Origin: Flammeovirgaceae bacterium UBA5867
Lineage (GTDB): Bacteria > Bacteroidota > Bacteroidia > Cytophagales > Cyclobacteriaceae
Reading direction: 5' to 3'
Length of the DNA stretch: 31,748 bases
NCBI GenBank assembly: GCA_002432545.1
Contig: DJFR01000151.1
Coordinates: 29,493 to 61,240 of the forward strand
Made by a program: the position numbers and the translations under genes. The stretch's first letter is position 1, and each line of letters starts with the position of its first letter. Positions 7,875 through 17,495 of the stretch are shown here, one piece after another. The notes under the pieces were generated by a model that was given only the letters and a program-made list of their open reading frames with translations, was not told where the DNA came from and searched no databases.

Positions 7875-8211
7875 CGTATATTTAGTTTGGCGGGACTTAT
7901 CCCGAAAGATAATGCTCAAATGCCAAGAGATTTTCATTTGCCTGATTTTTATACCGCCACAGGTATAGGACAGGAAGATAAAATCACAGTTATTGCACGT
8001 GCAAACACAGCTGTGCACCCCCCGTTAACGTACAGCCAAAGAGACTACCGGTACCATGCTAAAGCCTATAAGCAGGCATAAGTTTTTTAGTATATTACCC
8101 CGTGTAAACTTGGTTTGCCAAAGCGGAATGAATCCGTCAGCTATAGCCTAACTTGTTACCTGCTGCCGGATGACTGACCGAAGCATAAGGTTTTACCCTC
8201 AAACCAGATGT
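7875..8211. other. Divergent intergenic region with a short palindrome
   Basis: This 337-bp region separates the minus-strand DUF2911-Crp operon from the plus-strand histidine kinase and must hold both promoters. CGGGA-CTTA-TCCCG at 7891-7904 is a perfect 5-bp inverted repeat just before the DUF2911 start and could be an operator. No convincing TTTG/TAnnTTTG Bacteroidota promoter was found on either strand. Open frames inside it have poor composition and were not called. Confidence 0.45.
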
Positions 8212-9495
8212 ATGGTAAAGAAAATCGAATTTTTACTCGTTGGTAATCGCGGTGAGAAATCATTGTCAGATTACCGCCGGGCAGTACTTACGGGATATTG
8301 TATTCTTATTTCGTTCACAACTTCCCTATACTATATCATTGTTAATTGGCTTTACAACTTTAACCCGGCCGTTTATTTTTACTATATACTTATTGTTATA
8401 CTGCCCATTACGTTGTGGCTGAACCGGACGGGCAGACACTGGGTTGCCAAAAGTGTTATACTTTTAATCGTCAACTTTGTTGTATTTGCATTTTCATCGC
8501 GCGAGCCGCCCGTGCCTTCTGCGTTTTTATTTTTTATTATGTGCAGCATCATGGCCCTCGTACTCTTTGATGCTAAAGAAAAGAAGAGCAGTACACTATT
8601 TCTGGCGCTGTCCGCAGGTTTATACCTTCTTGCAAGATTCACGGAATTCAGCCTGGTGCCATCGCGCCCTATAGATCCTGAATACCTGGTAAAAGCCTAT
8701 AACAATAACCTGGTTATAGTATACTCGTTCTCCGTGCTGGCGGTATATTTCCTGGTAAAGATCAATTATACCGTGGAGACATCGCTTGAGCATCGCGAGA
8801 AACAGATACTGGAGAAGAATAAGATATTAACGAAAACAAATGAAGAACTGGACCGCTTCATCTATAGCACATCGCACGATCTGCGGGCACCACTCAATTC
8901 CATAGAAGGACTTCTGAACCTGAGCGAAAAAACAACAGAAGCACAGGATATAAAATTGTATCATCAGATGATGCGCGAGCGTATACGCAAACTGGAGAGT
9001 GTACTCGGTAACATTAGTCAGTATTCTAAAAACGCCAAGCTCGAAATCGAGAAGAAACGTATCAACCTGAAGGAGTATGTTAACCAGGCACTGTTTGATG
9101 TACGCTATATGGAAGCAGCCGATCGTGTTCGGGTAGAAGTAGATATCTCAGACACGATTGTGATTGAGACAGACCCGATGCGCCTTTCGATCATCCTGAA
9201 CAACCTGATCTCGAATGCTTTTAAATATAGCGATCAAGCTAAAGAAGACCCCTATATTATCATTCGTGCGTTCGTTGCCTCATCGCGTATAAACATTATT
9301 ATTTCTGATAATGGTGAAGGCATTGATGAAGACCAGCAACCCAAAATATTTTCCATGTTCTATCGCGGCACAACGCGCTCTACAGGTTCCGGTCTCGGCC
9401 TATACCTGGTAAAAGAAACGATCGAGAAACTCGGTGGTTCTATCACCTTATCCTCCATGCGCGGTCGCGGCACAACGTTTACCATAGTGCTATAG
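8212..9495 (+). CDS. Membrane sensor histidine kinase (orphan)
   Basis: 427 residues from ATG 8212; ATG 8170 adds 14 residues that do not look conserved. About six hydrophobic segments fill residues 25-185, with hardly any extracytoplasmic domain, so sensing is probably within or close to the membrane. A short coiled coil (EHREKQILEKNKILTKTNEEL) connects to the HisKA domain, with phospho-acceptor His222 in STSHDLRAPLNSI. The ATPase domain has the N box NNLISNAFKYS, G1 box DNGEGI and G2 box GSGLGLYLV, so it should be active. There is no receiver domain and no response regulator next to it, so the partner is unknown. It is followed by an FtsX-type permease 141 bp downstream on the same strand. 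Confidence 0.9.
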   Translation: MVKKIEFLLVGNRGEKSLSDYRRAVLTGYCILISFTTSLYYIIVNWLYNFNPAVYFYYILIVILPITLWLNRTGRHWVAKSVILLIVNFVVFAFSSREPPVPSAFLFFIMCSIMALVLFDAKEKKSSTLFLALSAGLYLLARFTEFSLVPSRPIDPEYLVKAYNNNLVIVYSFSVLAVYFLVKINYTVETSLEHREKQILEKNKILTKTNEELDRFIYSTSHDLRAPLNSIEGLLNLSEKTTEAQDIKLYHQMMRERIRKLESVLGNISQYSKNAKLEIEKKRINLKEYVNQALFDVRYMEAADRVRVEVDISDTIVIETDPMRLSIILNNLISNAFKYSDQAKEDPYIIIRAFVASSRINIIISDNGEGIDEDQQPKIFSMFYRGTTRSTGSGLGLYLVKETIEKLGGSITLSSMRGRGTTFTIVL

Positions 9496-9636
9496 CTGCA
9501 TAACAGGTGACCACTATCGCACATTATTATTACAGATGCGAACATGATAATCATCAGAATGCGTCATTCCATTGCTGAATGGCATTGGCATATTATTGGA
9601 AAGTCAGCCTCACCACAACATAACTGTGATTGACGT

Positions 9637-12030
9637 ATGATTCGTAACTATCTGAAAATTGCGATCCGTAATTTAACACGGAATATAGGTTACTCGATCA
9701 TTAACATTGGCGGACTTGCCGTGGGCATGTCTGTAGCCATGTTCATTGGTTTGTGGGTATACGATGAATTGAACTATAATCGCTATCACGAACAATACAG
9801 TCGCGTGGCGCAGGTTATGCAGCAGCAAACGGTTAATAACCATGTTCATACACAAGTGGCGATACCCATCCCGTTAGGAGCTGAACTTGAGAAATCATAC
9901 GGCAGCGATTTTAAATATATAGTGATGAGCTCATGGACGGGCGATCATATCCTCGGTTACGATGAGCACAGCATCTCCAGCACCGGTAATTACATGGATG
10001 TGGATGCCGCACGACTGATGAATCTGAAAATGATTAAGGGCTCCCACGATGGTCTTCGTGAGCCGGCTTCTGTTTTACTTTCGCAATCGGCAGCCAAAGC
10101 TATATTTGGCGATCAGGATGCGATCAATAAAATGATGAAGATCGATAACAGTATCGATGTGAAAGTTACCGGTATATATGAAGATATTCCCTTTAATTCC
10201 GATTGGAACGAAATCATGTTTATTGCACCCTGGCAGCTATATGTAAACACAGAATCATGGGTAAGGAATGCGGAACATGAATGGGATAATAATTCTTTCC
10301 AGCTATTTGTACAGATTGCGGATCACGCTGATATGAAATCGGTTAGTGATAAAATAGTAAAAGCAAAGTATAATCGCATCCCGGAAAGTGAGAAAGTATT
10401 TAAGGCAGCAGTGCTATTGCATGGTATGGACGATTGGCATCTGCGGTCGAATTGGATAAATGGTATACAACGCGGTGGGCTCATTGAATATGTTTGGCTC
10501 TTTGGCTGTGTGGGTGTTTTTGTTTTGCTGCTGGCATGTATAAATTTTATGAATCTGAGCACGGCACGTTCTGAACAGCGCGCCAAAGAAGTAGGCATTC
10601 GTAAATCTATAGGTTCGGTACGAAGACAACTCGTTACACAGTTTCTGAGTGAATCGCTGATGGTGGTTATACTTGCGTTCTGTCTGACAATCATTATTGT
10701 TTCGGTACTTCTTCCTTTCTTCAATCATCTGGCCGATAAAATATCATTACCGCTCAGCAATGCAGCGTTCTGGTTGATAAGTATTGCATTTATACTGCTC
10801 ACCGGTTTTCTGTCTGGAAGTTACCCGGCCCTATATTTGTCATCTTTCCAGCCGGTAAAAGTATTGAAGGGTACATTTAAGGCCGGGCGCTATGCATCGG
10901 TTCCGCGCAAGGTTTTGGTAGTGGTACAATTTACCGTATCAATAACATTGATCATAGGGACTCTGGTGGTATACAGGCAAGTGCAGTTTACGAAGAACAG
11001 ACCTATAGGCTATGATCGCGGTGGTATTATTATGATACAAAAGAAGTCACCGGATTTTTATGGCAAGTTTGATGTATTGCGAAATGAATTGAAAAGTATA
11101 GGCGCTGTAGAAGAGATGGCAGAATCATCAAGTCCGCTAACTGGAGTGTGGTCCAATAGTGGCGGCTTCGATTGGGAAGGAAAAGATCCCGACCTGCAAA
11201 CCGATTTTGCAGTAATCAGGGTCACACAAGAGTACGGTAAGACTATAGATTGGCAGGTAATGGAAGGCCGTGATTTTTCTCCTGACTTTTCAACGGACTC
11301 ACTTTCGATTGTGCTGAATGAAGCGGCTGTTAAATTTATGGACATTGAAGACCCTGTTGGAAAAACAATACGGTGGGGTAGTGGTCCGGGGGCCGGTGAG
11401 TTTAAAATAATAGGTGTGGTAAAAGATATGCTAATGGAGTCGCCCTTCGAAAATGTGAAGCAGACTATATATCTGAACAATGAACGATATTCCAATTGGT
11501 TCATCGTGCGACTTAATCCGGAGAAGAGCGTTCGCGAATCGCTGGCTGGTGTAGAACAGGTATTCAGAAAATATATTCCGTTGGCGCCCTTCGATTATAA
11601 GTTTGTCGATGAAGAACATGCCGGAAAGTTTGCCGAAGTAGAACGTATTGGTACGCTCTCCGGTATATTTTCAGCGCTCGCTGTGTTTATTAGCTGCCTG
11701 GGACTGCTCGGTCTTGCTTCGTTCATAGCCGAGCAACGAACCAAAGAAATCGGTATTCGCAAAGTGCTGGGTGCTTCTGTAATCAGTCTCTGGAGAATGT
11801 TGTCGAAAGATTTTGTTATACTGGTATTCATCTCATGTCTCATCGCTATACCAGTGTCCTATTACTTTACTGCCGATTGGATTAGCAATTATGAATATCG
11901 TGCTGATGTGGCCTGGTGGATATTTGGTGCTGCCTGTATAGGTGCATTGACTGTCACTATGCTCATGGTCAGTTTTCAGGCTATTCGCGCAGCACTTGCA
12001 AACCCTGTTAAATCGCTTCGTTCAGAATAA
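9637..12030 (+). CDS. FtsX/MacB-type ABC transporter permease (orphan)
   Basis: 797 residues, the usual size of the Bacteroidota double-FtsX permeases. The N-terminus MIRNYLKIAIRNLTRNIGYSI and the first membrane helix (about 18-42) are typical. A large periplasmic MacB-type domain follows, then three or four helices around 285-450 with the FtsX signature RAKEVGIRKSIGSVRRQLVTQF. A second periplasmic domain leads to three final helices with a repeated signature RTKEIGIRKVLGASVISLW. This doubling reflects an internal duplication. No ATP-binding subunit is adjacent, so the ATPase must be encoded elsewhere. Members take part in mechanotransmission, macrolide or lipoprotein/peptide export; the substrate here is unknown. 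A strong terminator follows directly. Confidence 0.92.
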   Translation: MIRNYLKIAIRNLTRNIGYSIINIGGLAVGMSVAMFIGLWVYDELNYNRYHEQYSRVAQVMQQQTVNNHVHTQVAIPIPLGAELEKSYGSDFKYIVMSSWTGDHILGYDEHSISSTGNYMDVDAARLMNLKMIKGSHDGLREPASVLLSQSAAKAIFGDQDAINKMMKIDNSIDVKVTGIYEDIPFNSDWNEIMFIAPWQLYVNTESWVRNAEHEWDNNSFQLFVQIADHADMKSVSDKIVKAKYNRIPESEKVFKAAVLLHGMDDWHLRSNWINGIQRGGLIEYVWLFGCVGVFVLLLACINFMNLSTARSEQRAKEVGIRKSIGSVRRQLVTQFLSESLMVVILAFCLTIIIVSVLLPFFNHLADKISLPLSNAAFWLISIAFILLTGFLSGSYPALYLSSFQPVKVLKGTFKAGRYASVPRKVLVVVQFTVSITLIIGTLVVYRQVQFTKNRPIGYDRGGIIMIQKKSPDFYGKFDVLRNELKSIGAVEEMAESSSPLTGVWSNSGGFDWEGKDPDLQTDFAVIRVTQEYGKTIDWQVMEGRDFSPDFSTDSLSIVLNEAAVKFMDIEDPVGKTIRWGSGPGAGEFKIIGVVKDMLMESPFENVKQTIYLNNERYSNWFIVRLNPEKSVRESLAGVEQVFRKYIPLAPFDYKFVDEEHAGKFAEVERIGTLSGIFSALAVFISCLGLLGLASFIAEQRTKEIGIRKVLGASVISLWRMLSKDFVILVFISCLIAIPVSYYFTADWISNYEYRADVAWWIFGAACIGALTVTMLMVSFQAIRAALANPVKSLRSE

Positions 12031-12064
12031 AAAACAAAGAGCTCTGGAAGGGCTCTTTGTTTTT
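12031..12064. terminator. Strong, probably bidirectional terminator
   Basis: AAAACAAAGAGC (12031-12042) pairs with GCTCTTTGTTTT (12052-12063), a perfect 12-bp stem with a 9-nt loop and T runs on both strands. It lies between the convergent permease (stop 12030) and serine hydrolase (stop 12100). Confidence 0.85.
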
Positions 12065-12099
12065 TATGATATTACTAACTATAGTATATCCTTACTTAC

Positions 12100-13500
12100 T
12101 TATTGAACTGCCACCAGAATGTCCTCCACGATATTCACCATTTGCTTTTCGGGATCAGTTCCCCAATGACTGCCTGACATGACTATGTTTAGTTTTAGCT
12201 CGGGTATAACAATGATATACTGGCCGCCATATCCCCATGCAAAAAAAGACGATACAGTTTTTTCTTTCCAAAGGAAATTACGGGTCCACCAGAAGTAGCC
12301 ATAGCCAAGTGTAGCTGTGGGTTGTATATGAGTCGCGGTAGATTCCTTCACCCACTCAGCCGGTATAAGTTGTTGTCCATTCCATTGTCCGTTATTTAGA
12401 TATAGCAAGCCGAACTTCATCATGTCTCGCGGACGTAGCCCTATATCACCAATAACGCCCATTGGGTTGGTTTCACCCAGGTTGTATTTTTCAATACCCA
12501 ACGGTTTGAGTATACGCCTGGTGAGTTCATTTTTATTGTTGAGTTTGGTGGCATGTTTCAGTACTGCATTCATCAATGTATGATTCAGTGAATTATAGGC
12601 AAACACCGGTGCGGCAGATTTACTTCGTGGCAGCGATAGCAGGTAGGTAAACTGGTCTTTTTCGTGAGATGCCATTACCAAGCTGTTGCGATCATCAATA
12701 TAGTCGTACGTCTGTTCATCCCACGGTATACCGGTATTCATCGTAAGTAACTGCTGTAATGTGATGATTCTGTTCGGCTCGTTGCACGCCAGTGTTTTAT
12801 AGGCAGGCATATATGTACAGAGCGGATCGTGTATACTTTTAATCTCCTTCCGTGCCAAAGCAATCCCGGTAAGCGCAGAAACTATACTCTTGGTAGCCGA
12901 CTGTATATTATATACATAGTTGTGATGAAAACGGTAAAAATACTCCTCAGCGATCAGGTGATTGTTGCGTGCGATCAATACACTGTGAATATCCTGATAG
13001 GTACGGTTCGTGATACGCTGCATCAGGCTGTCAATGATGTTGAGATCTACATGTTGATGAGAGGCTGAGTCTGTCAGTAATCCATCGCGCATTGCCTCCG
13101 GGCGCTTATAGCGATACGGTGCAGTTCGCGGATGAAGCCCTGATACTGTATCCGGATTTACAGGTATAAATTCCAGCGGATATTGCTTGTGGTTTTCGCC
13201 CGTCCAACGTCCGGTAATGCGCCCTGTCTCATGCTGATAAACGCCATGGTATTCGGAGAAATATTCCGCCATCCGGAAGTACAATGAGTCATGATGAAAG
13301 TAAATGGTGTCCAACGGAAATTTATCAGCCTTGAAGGTCGCATTGATAAGTTCGGGCTGAGCGCCTTCCATTGTAAGGTAAATATGATAGGTTATATCCG
13401 GGAATCGGAGCAGGCCCAGGTAATGGTTCGCACGAGGAGCAGACTGCCGGGCGGAACATGCCGTTGCCGCCAGCAACATGAATATAATAATGCGATTCAT
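12100..13500 (-). CDS. Lipoprotein serine hydrolase, class C beta-lactamase/esterase fold
   Basis: 466 residues from ATG 13500, which gives a lipoprotein signal peptide (MNRIIIFMLLAATAC, Cys15 as lipid site); the longer frame from 13587 has no such start. The first 140 residues form a beta-rich N-terminal part (FPDITYHIYLTME, YFSEYHGVYQHETGRITGRW) seen in front of some serine hydrolases. The catalytic domain then shows SxxK as SATK in NIQSATKSIVSALTGIAL, a Tyr-Asn-Ser element (FAYNSLNH) at the usual place of YxN, and a C-terminal GYGGQYIIVIPELKLNIVMSG. This arrangement resembles NylB-type and penicillin-binding-protein-like esterases rather than true beta-lactamases. It is separated by a terminator from the methyltransferase gene upstream and is the second hydrolase of this fold in the region. 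Confidence 0.87.
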   Translation of the reverse strand: MNRIIIFMLLAATACSARQSAPRANHYLGLLRFPDITYHIYLTMEGAQPELINATFKADKFPLDTIYFHHDSLYFRMAEYFSEYHGVYQHETGRITGRWTGENHKQYPLEFIPVNPDTVSGLHPRTAPYRYKRPEAMRDGLLTDSASHQHVDLNIIDSLMQRITNRTYQDIHSVLIARNNHLIAEEYFYRFHHNYVYNIQSATKSIVSALTGIALARKEIKSIHDPLCTYMPAYKTLACNEPNRIITLQQLLTMNTGIPWDEQTYDYIDDRNSLVMASHEKDQFTYLLSLPRSKSAAPVFAYNSLNHTLMNAVLKHATKLNNKNELTRRILKPLGIEKYNLGETNPMGVIGDIGLRPRDMMKFGLLYLNNGQWNGQQLIPAEWVKESTATHIQPTATLGYGYFWWTRNFLWKEKTVSSFFAWGYGGQYIIVIPELKLNIVMSGSHWGTDPEKQMVNIVEDILVAVQ

Positions 13501-13534
13501 ATACCAGTAAGATAGTGAATTTATGAATCCTTCA

Positions 13535-13570
13535 TAAAAAGAGAGAGTAACATTCTGGATGTTACTCTCT
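13535..13570 (-). terminator. Rho-independent terminator after the methyltransferase gene
   Basis: AGAGAGTAACAT (13542-13553) and ATGTTACTCTCT (13559-13570) form a perfect 12-bp stem with the 5-nt loop TCTGG. On the minus strand it is followed by CTTTTTA. It lies 34 bp beyond the methyltransferase stop and about 35 bp before the hydrolase start codon, so the hydrolase needs its own promoter or read-through. Confidence 0.88.
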
Positions 13571-13603
13571 ATGTATGCCAGAGGCATATATATACATTGC
13601 CAA

Positions 13604-14578
13604 CTACTTTCTCACTTTTAAAAATAAATTTATGCCCAAAGGTTCATAGTCAACGGTGATATTACTTTTGATTGCTCCGGCTTCCATGGCGAGTTCAATG
13701 AGTTGTTCACTGCTGCGGTGGATCAGAAACCACTCGCCAAAGATTTCCATATACGCACGGCTCGGATTGTTCTCAGAAAAGTTACCCAATATAATTTCTC
13801 CTCCGGGTTTGAGCCAGGAAAGAAAACGCTTCAGTATCATTACAAACGCTTTGTCATCAAAATAATCGAACAAGCCTGCTGACCAGATTACATCGTAACG
13901 ATCGGTGGTGTTGAATCGCATTATATTTTTATGAATAAACTGTATTTGCGCCTCATACTTACAGCAAAGCTTTTGCGCGTGAGCAATCGCCCGGTCGTCC
14001 AGGTCCACACAGGTTGTCAATAGTCTCTCTGGTTCTATATGCTGGTATACCTCCAGAAGGTCGCGCGCAGGTCCGCACGCTACATTTAAAAGTTGTAATG
14101 CCTCCGTGTGGTCAGAAAGTTTTTCTAATATCTGATTTTTAAAAAACTCTTTTCGGTTTCGCACGGCACTTGTAGCCGGCAGGTAGTGAAAGTAACGATC
14201 CCAGTTTTTGTATTCCGGCTGTTGCGTCATTTGATGGGTATAGATCATATCGATGATCTGAAAGTCACCGGCATATCCCATTGGCTTTCGCATGGCATGC
14301 CCATGAATGGTGTTGTACAGGGAGTCTCGGTAAAAGAGATTTTTCAACTCTTCCACTTCTTCTGCGGTAATGTAATTATTTCTGATGCCTTTCGCGATCG
14401 TCTCAATAAACGAGTCCACTGTCTGGTATTCATTTGCTTTAGGACCGCCTGCCTGTATAAGCGCTTCCATCAGTGCTAACCTGCCTGCCTGGGTGTGGTA
14501 AAATGAGGTTACACTTTCCTTGTATGATTTGTGCGTTGCGGTCAATGGCATATCCAATATATTAGCTTGCGTTTTCAT
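13604..14578 (-). CDS. Class I SAM-dependent methyltransferase, possibly PhcB-like
   Basis: 324 residues. Residues 1-140 are helical and include the motif KPMGYAGDFQIIDMIY at 98-113. I associate this motif with methyltransferases annotated as 3-hydroxypalmitate methyl ester (PhcB-type) biosynthesis proteins; this link is from memory and not verified. The Rossmann domain starts with SAM motif I LLNVACGPARDLLEVY (163-178), has an acidic end of strand 2 (TTCVDLDDRAI), and motif IV in YDVIWSAGLFDYFDD. No signal peptide, so cytosolic. It begins 22 bp after the secreted hydrolase gene and ends before a strong terminator, so the two form one operon. The real substrate is unknown; a small-molecule carboxylate is one option. 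Confidence 0.85.
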   Translation of the reverse strand: MKTQANILDMPLTATHKSYKESVTSFYHTQAGRLALMEALIQAGGPKANEYQTVDSFIETIAKGIRNNYITAEEVEELKNLFYRDSLYNTIHGHAMRKPMGYAGDFQIIDMIYTHQMTQQPEYKNWDRYFHYLPATSAVRNRKEFFKNQILEKLSDHTEALQLLNVACGPARDLLEVYQHIEPERLLTTCVDLDDRAIAHAQKLCCKYEAQIQFIHKNIMRFNTTDRYDVIWSAGLFDYFDDKAFVMILKRFLSWLKPGGEIILGNFSENNPSRAYMEIFGEWFLIHRSSEQLIELAMEAGAIKSNITVDYEPLGINLFLKVRK

Positions 14579-14600
14579 AATTGAAATGAGAGTTTGTTTT

Positions 14601-17495
14601 TTAGTTTATAAGAATGTTACGGGTTTCTAAACGGTTGTTGATGCGCAGGTGTACTATATATACTCCTTTCTGCAGGCTATAAGAACCAACGGCATAATCG
14701 TATTTACCGGACGACAGCGACTGCTGATTTAAAACGGTTTGAATTTTAATTCCATTCCAGTTGTATACTTCCAGCGACACTGTACTTTGTTGTCCGAGCT
14801 GAAAGGAAACAGTGGCTATACCGGGCGATGGAACCGGATAAACAGACCATGTGCTTGCTGAACTGGTTTCAACCGTGGCTTCTTCGGCCCCAAGCTTACT
14901 GCTTTGAGCTATATCATCCGGGTTGTCCAACGGATCGGTGTAGATCAGATCGTATGATAAGGGTATCGTTGTCTGTCCAAGTTTCTCTGCTATACGGTCT
15001 ACTAACACCCTAAGCTCCGTTGTATGGCCGGTACCAATGTTTGCACACACGGCTATATTTATATTACCAACATTGATCTTGTTTAAAATATACCCTTCAG
15101 AGAATTTAGCGATATATGAATTTCCACCATCGAGCCGCCCATCATGGGCAAGTTTTTTAGTGTTGCAATTGGTGCTGCATTTTATAGCCCAGCCATGTGC
15201 TCTGCCGGGTGCTGTTTCCGGAAAAGGTCTGGACTCCATCAAGTCTAATGTTGCAGGGCTTAATACATCGCTGTGCTTAATGCGCTGGTCTGTGCCAAGC
15301 ATCATGCGCACGAGGTCTTGCGCTGAAGCAGCCCATCCTCCGGCCGCGTATCCCAATCCTACTATATTTTCTTCATCTGCTTCTTCATCGTCTTCACCGG
15401 AGCTGCCGCTGCCTGCATCCTTAATTACCTTTATTATACCCTTGCTGTTGGTGTGTGCAGCAGAATAGTATTCGGGATTGAGACCCAGCGGATAGGGCAC
15501 AACACGGTTCAGTTGCATCGGCTTCAGAACTTTGTTGGTGATATAGTCTTCATAAGCAACACCGGAGTTCGTAGCAATTATATGTCCTGTAAGTCCCATT
15601 CCATGGTTCGAGTATGAATCAGATGTACCCGGCTCGAACTTGAGCTTATGCATTCTTAAAATATAGCGGTGTGCTTCGGCATAGGTAAGATCAGTATCTT
15701 TCTTGTTGAACATAGTAGCGGCAGCAGCAACATCTCCGCTTCGTGTAAACCCTGCCGTGTGACTGAGTAAATGACGAATCTCCATTTTGTCGTAATAGCT
15801 TTTCCATTCCTGAACGCCAAAATCATGCAGCGCAGGAGGAACGGTATAGTTTGCCGGAGATGTATAGTAGTCCAGATCCGTGCTTGTTCCGGATGACACT
15901 TGCCCGTCACTATACCATGCATATACCCTGTTATTTGTGCCGGCAATCGCGAAGTCGCGTATATCATAACGTGATTTACCCGCTGCTGCAGTAAAGGGCT
16001 TGGCCTTTTCGTACGCTTCAAAATCAATAGGTGTTCCCTGGCTTACCTTGCCGTTCTCATACCATACATATACTTTGTCGACATTGGAAATCGCGATGCC
16101 GAGGATGCGGTTTACTCCGTAGGGAGACTTATATACTCGCACAGGTTTGTCATTTGCATACGTGACGGGCTTGTAGAAATAGTAATCCAGGTCTGTGCTG
16201 ATGCCCGAACTTAAACTTCCATCTTCATACCATACATATACGTGATCGTTAAATTTGGCAATTGCTATACCTATTATATTATCCGGTGTTTGTCCTGGAG
16301 GAAGTGTATAGTTGGTTGGTCCTGAAAACTTGTCCAGGTCATCGGGGGTGCCTGATGTTACCTGTCCATTTACATACCACGTAAATACCCGGTCTGTTGC
16401 CTTTGTCATATCCATGCCTACAATCGGTCTGCGTCTTCTGATTCCCTTGAGTATATCGGTCTGGTAGATCGGATCAGTCAAAGCGCCACCGGCACCATAT
16501 ACTTTTTTGGTTACATCAAAATTTCTTTTCTCTTCCGTCAGCTTCATCAACCCCGTAGTAGTAAATATTTTAGATGTGCTTCCGATCCAGCTCGCATGTT
16601 CAGGCTGCATGCTGCGTTTGGTTTCATAGTTCGATAAGCCATACCCTTTGCTGAAAACCATACGACCTTCTTTTGATGCCGCCACGGTAATGCCGGGTAT
16701 ATCAGTACTGTCGAGCAGCTCTAATACAACCTGATCAATATAGTCCTCTACCGGCTGGTATCCCTGGCCAATAGCCCTGCCGTGGTACCATGTAAAGCAA
16801 TGATTGTTGGTGTTTGCTATAGCAACAGCCGCGATGTCCTTCGGTGTTTTCCCGGATGGAAGTGTATACGCCACCGGGGCACTGTATACATCCCAATCTA
16901 TCGTAGTACCTGAGCTCACCGTGCCATCCTTATACCAATAGTATACATGATTGTTCGAAGCGATGCCTACACCAACAAGATCTGTTACTTTCTTTCCGGC
17001 CGGAGGAACGCAAGACTTGGGTGTATAATAGTAGTCGAGATCTTTGCTTGTCCCGGAGCTTACCGTTCCATCCGCATACCATGCAAAAACATGATTGTTT
17101 GAACCTGCTATAGCAACGCCAATGATGGTGTTATAACTTTTGTCTGCCGGAACAGTATATTTTACCGGGGGCTCGTATGCATCCAGATCTTTGCGGGTTC
17201 CTTCGCTAACCGTTCCATCGTTAAACCAGGTATATACATGGCTGTTGGAAGCGATACCAATCCCGACAACATGATTGCTGTTCTTGCCTGTCGGGAATGA
17301 GTAGCCGGTAAATCCTTCATAATAGTCAAGATCTTTACTGTACCCGCTGCTCGTTTGATACTGATAGTCGGGGGGAGTCGCCACAGTGCCTGCATCATTT
17401 TTACCATACGCGGTTTCTGACAGGAGGCCGGATAGGATGGCCATCCACAGTGCTACCGCCATGCACAACTTGTTCATACGTTTCATTGCTTTCAT
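14601..17495 (-). CDS. T9SS-secreted serine hydrolase interleaved with eight propeller-like repeats
   Basis: 964 residues from ATG 17495 (ATGs at 17486 and 17477 are also possible). A signal peptide ends near AYG at residue 31. Four repeats of about 48 residues fill 53-245, each with I-x-G-V-A-I-A, N-N-H-V-Y-x-W-Y-x-D-G-T-V-S-S-G-T and D-L-D-Y-Y elements. A serine-hydrolase segment follows with SxxK (Ser306-Thr-Ser-Lys309). Four more repeats occupy 357-554. The hydrolase then resumes at MEIRHLLSHTAGF, with YxN at Tyr628-Ser-Asn630 and HDG at 784-786, so all three motifs of the beta-lactamase/PBP fold are present. An acidic loop (GEDDEEADEE) lies near 700-709. Residues 884-964 form a type A T9SS sorting domain (VYPVPSPG, GVYIVHL). 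It is probably exported to the surface or medium. Substrate unknown; the repeats suggest glycan binding. Confidence 0.88.
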   Translation of the reverse strand: MKAMKRMNKLCMAVALWMAILSGLLSETAYGKNDAGTVATPPDYQYQTSSGYSKDLDYYEGFTGYSFPTGKNSNHVVGIGIASNSHVYTWFNDGTVSEGTRKDLDAYEPPVKYTVPADKSYNTIIGVAIAGSNNHVFAWYADGTVSSGTSKDLDYYYTPKSCVPPAGKKVTDLVGVGIASNNHVYYWYKDGTVSSGTTIDWDVYSAPVAYTLPSGKTPKDIAAVAIANTNNHCFTWYHGRAIGQGYQPVEDYIDQVVLELLDSTDIPGITVAASKEGRMVFSKGYGLSNYETKRSMQPEHASWIGSTSKIFTTTGLMKLTEEKRNFDVTKKVYGAGGALTDPIYQTDILKGIRRRRPIVGMDMTKATDRVFTWYVNGQVTSGTPDDLDKFSGPTNYTLPPGQTPDNIIGIAIAKFNDHVYVWYEDGSLSSGISTDLDYYFYKPVTYANDKPVRVYKSPYGVNRILGIAISNVDKVYVWYENGKVSQGTPIDFEAYEKAKPFTAAAGKSRYDIRDFAIAGTNNRVYAWYSDGQVSSGTSTDLDYYTSPANYTVPPALHDFGVQEWKSYYDKMEIRHLLSHTAGFTRSGDVAAAATMFNKKDTDLTYAEAHRYILRMHKLKFEPGTSDSYSNHGMGLTGHIIATNSGVAYEDYITNKVLKPMQLNRVVPYPLGLNPEYYSAAHTNSKGIIKVIKDAGSGSSGEDDEEADEENIVGLGYAAGGWAASAQDLVRMMLGTDQRIKHSDVLSPATLDLMESRPFPETAPGRAHGWAIKCSTNCNTKKLAHDGRLDGGNSYIAKFSEGYILNKINVGNINIAVCANIGTGHTTELRVLVDRIAEKLGQTTIPLSYDLIYTDPLDNPDDIAQSSKLGAEEATVETSSASTWSVYPVPSPGIATVSFQLGQQSTVSLEVYNWNGIKIQTVLNQQSLSSGKYDYAVGSYSLQKGVYIVHLRINNRLETRNILIN
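15834..16427 (-). repeat. Second block of four propeller-like repeats in the secreted hydrolase
   Basis: This codes for four W-Y-x-N/D-G-x-V-S-x-G-T units (RVFTWYVNG, HVYVWYEDG, KVYVWYENG, RVYAWYSDG) spaced 49-56 residues apart. The first unit lacks the leading half and the block ends with an extra half-unit (STDLDYYTSPANYTVPP). It sits between the SxxK and YxN motifs of the catalytic domain, where this fold normally has a short loop. Confidence 0.85.
16761..17339 (-). repeat. First block of four propeller-like repeats in the secreted hydrolase
   Basis: This codes for four units ending in HVYTWFNDG, HVFAWYADG, HVYYWYKDG and HCFTWYHGR, each about 48 residues. The last unit is degenerate (lost Asp-Gly-Thr) and runs directly into the hydrolase segment at VEDYIDQ. 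The repeated Trp-containing strand and unit length fit beta-propeller blades. Confidence 0.85.

Noticed and set aside
15037..15468. Plus-strand frame of 143 residues within the secreted hydrolase
   Set aside because: Antisense to the intact catalytic domain, no start context and low-complexity Ser stretches.
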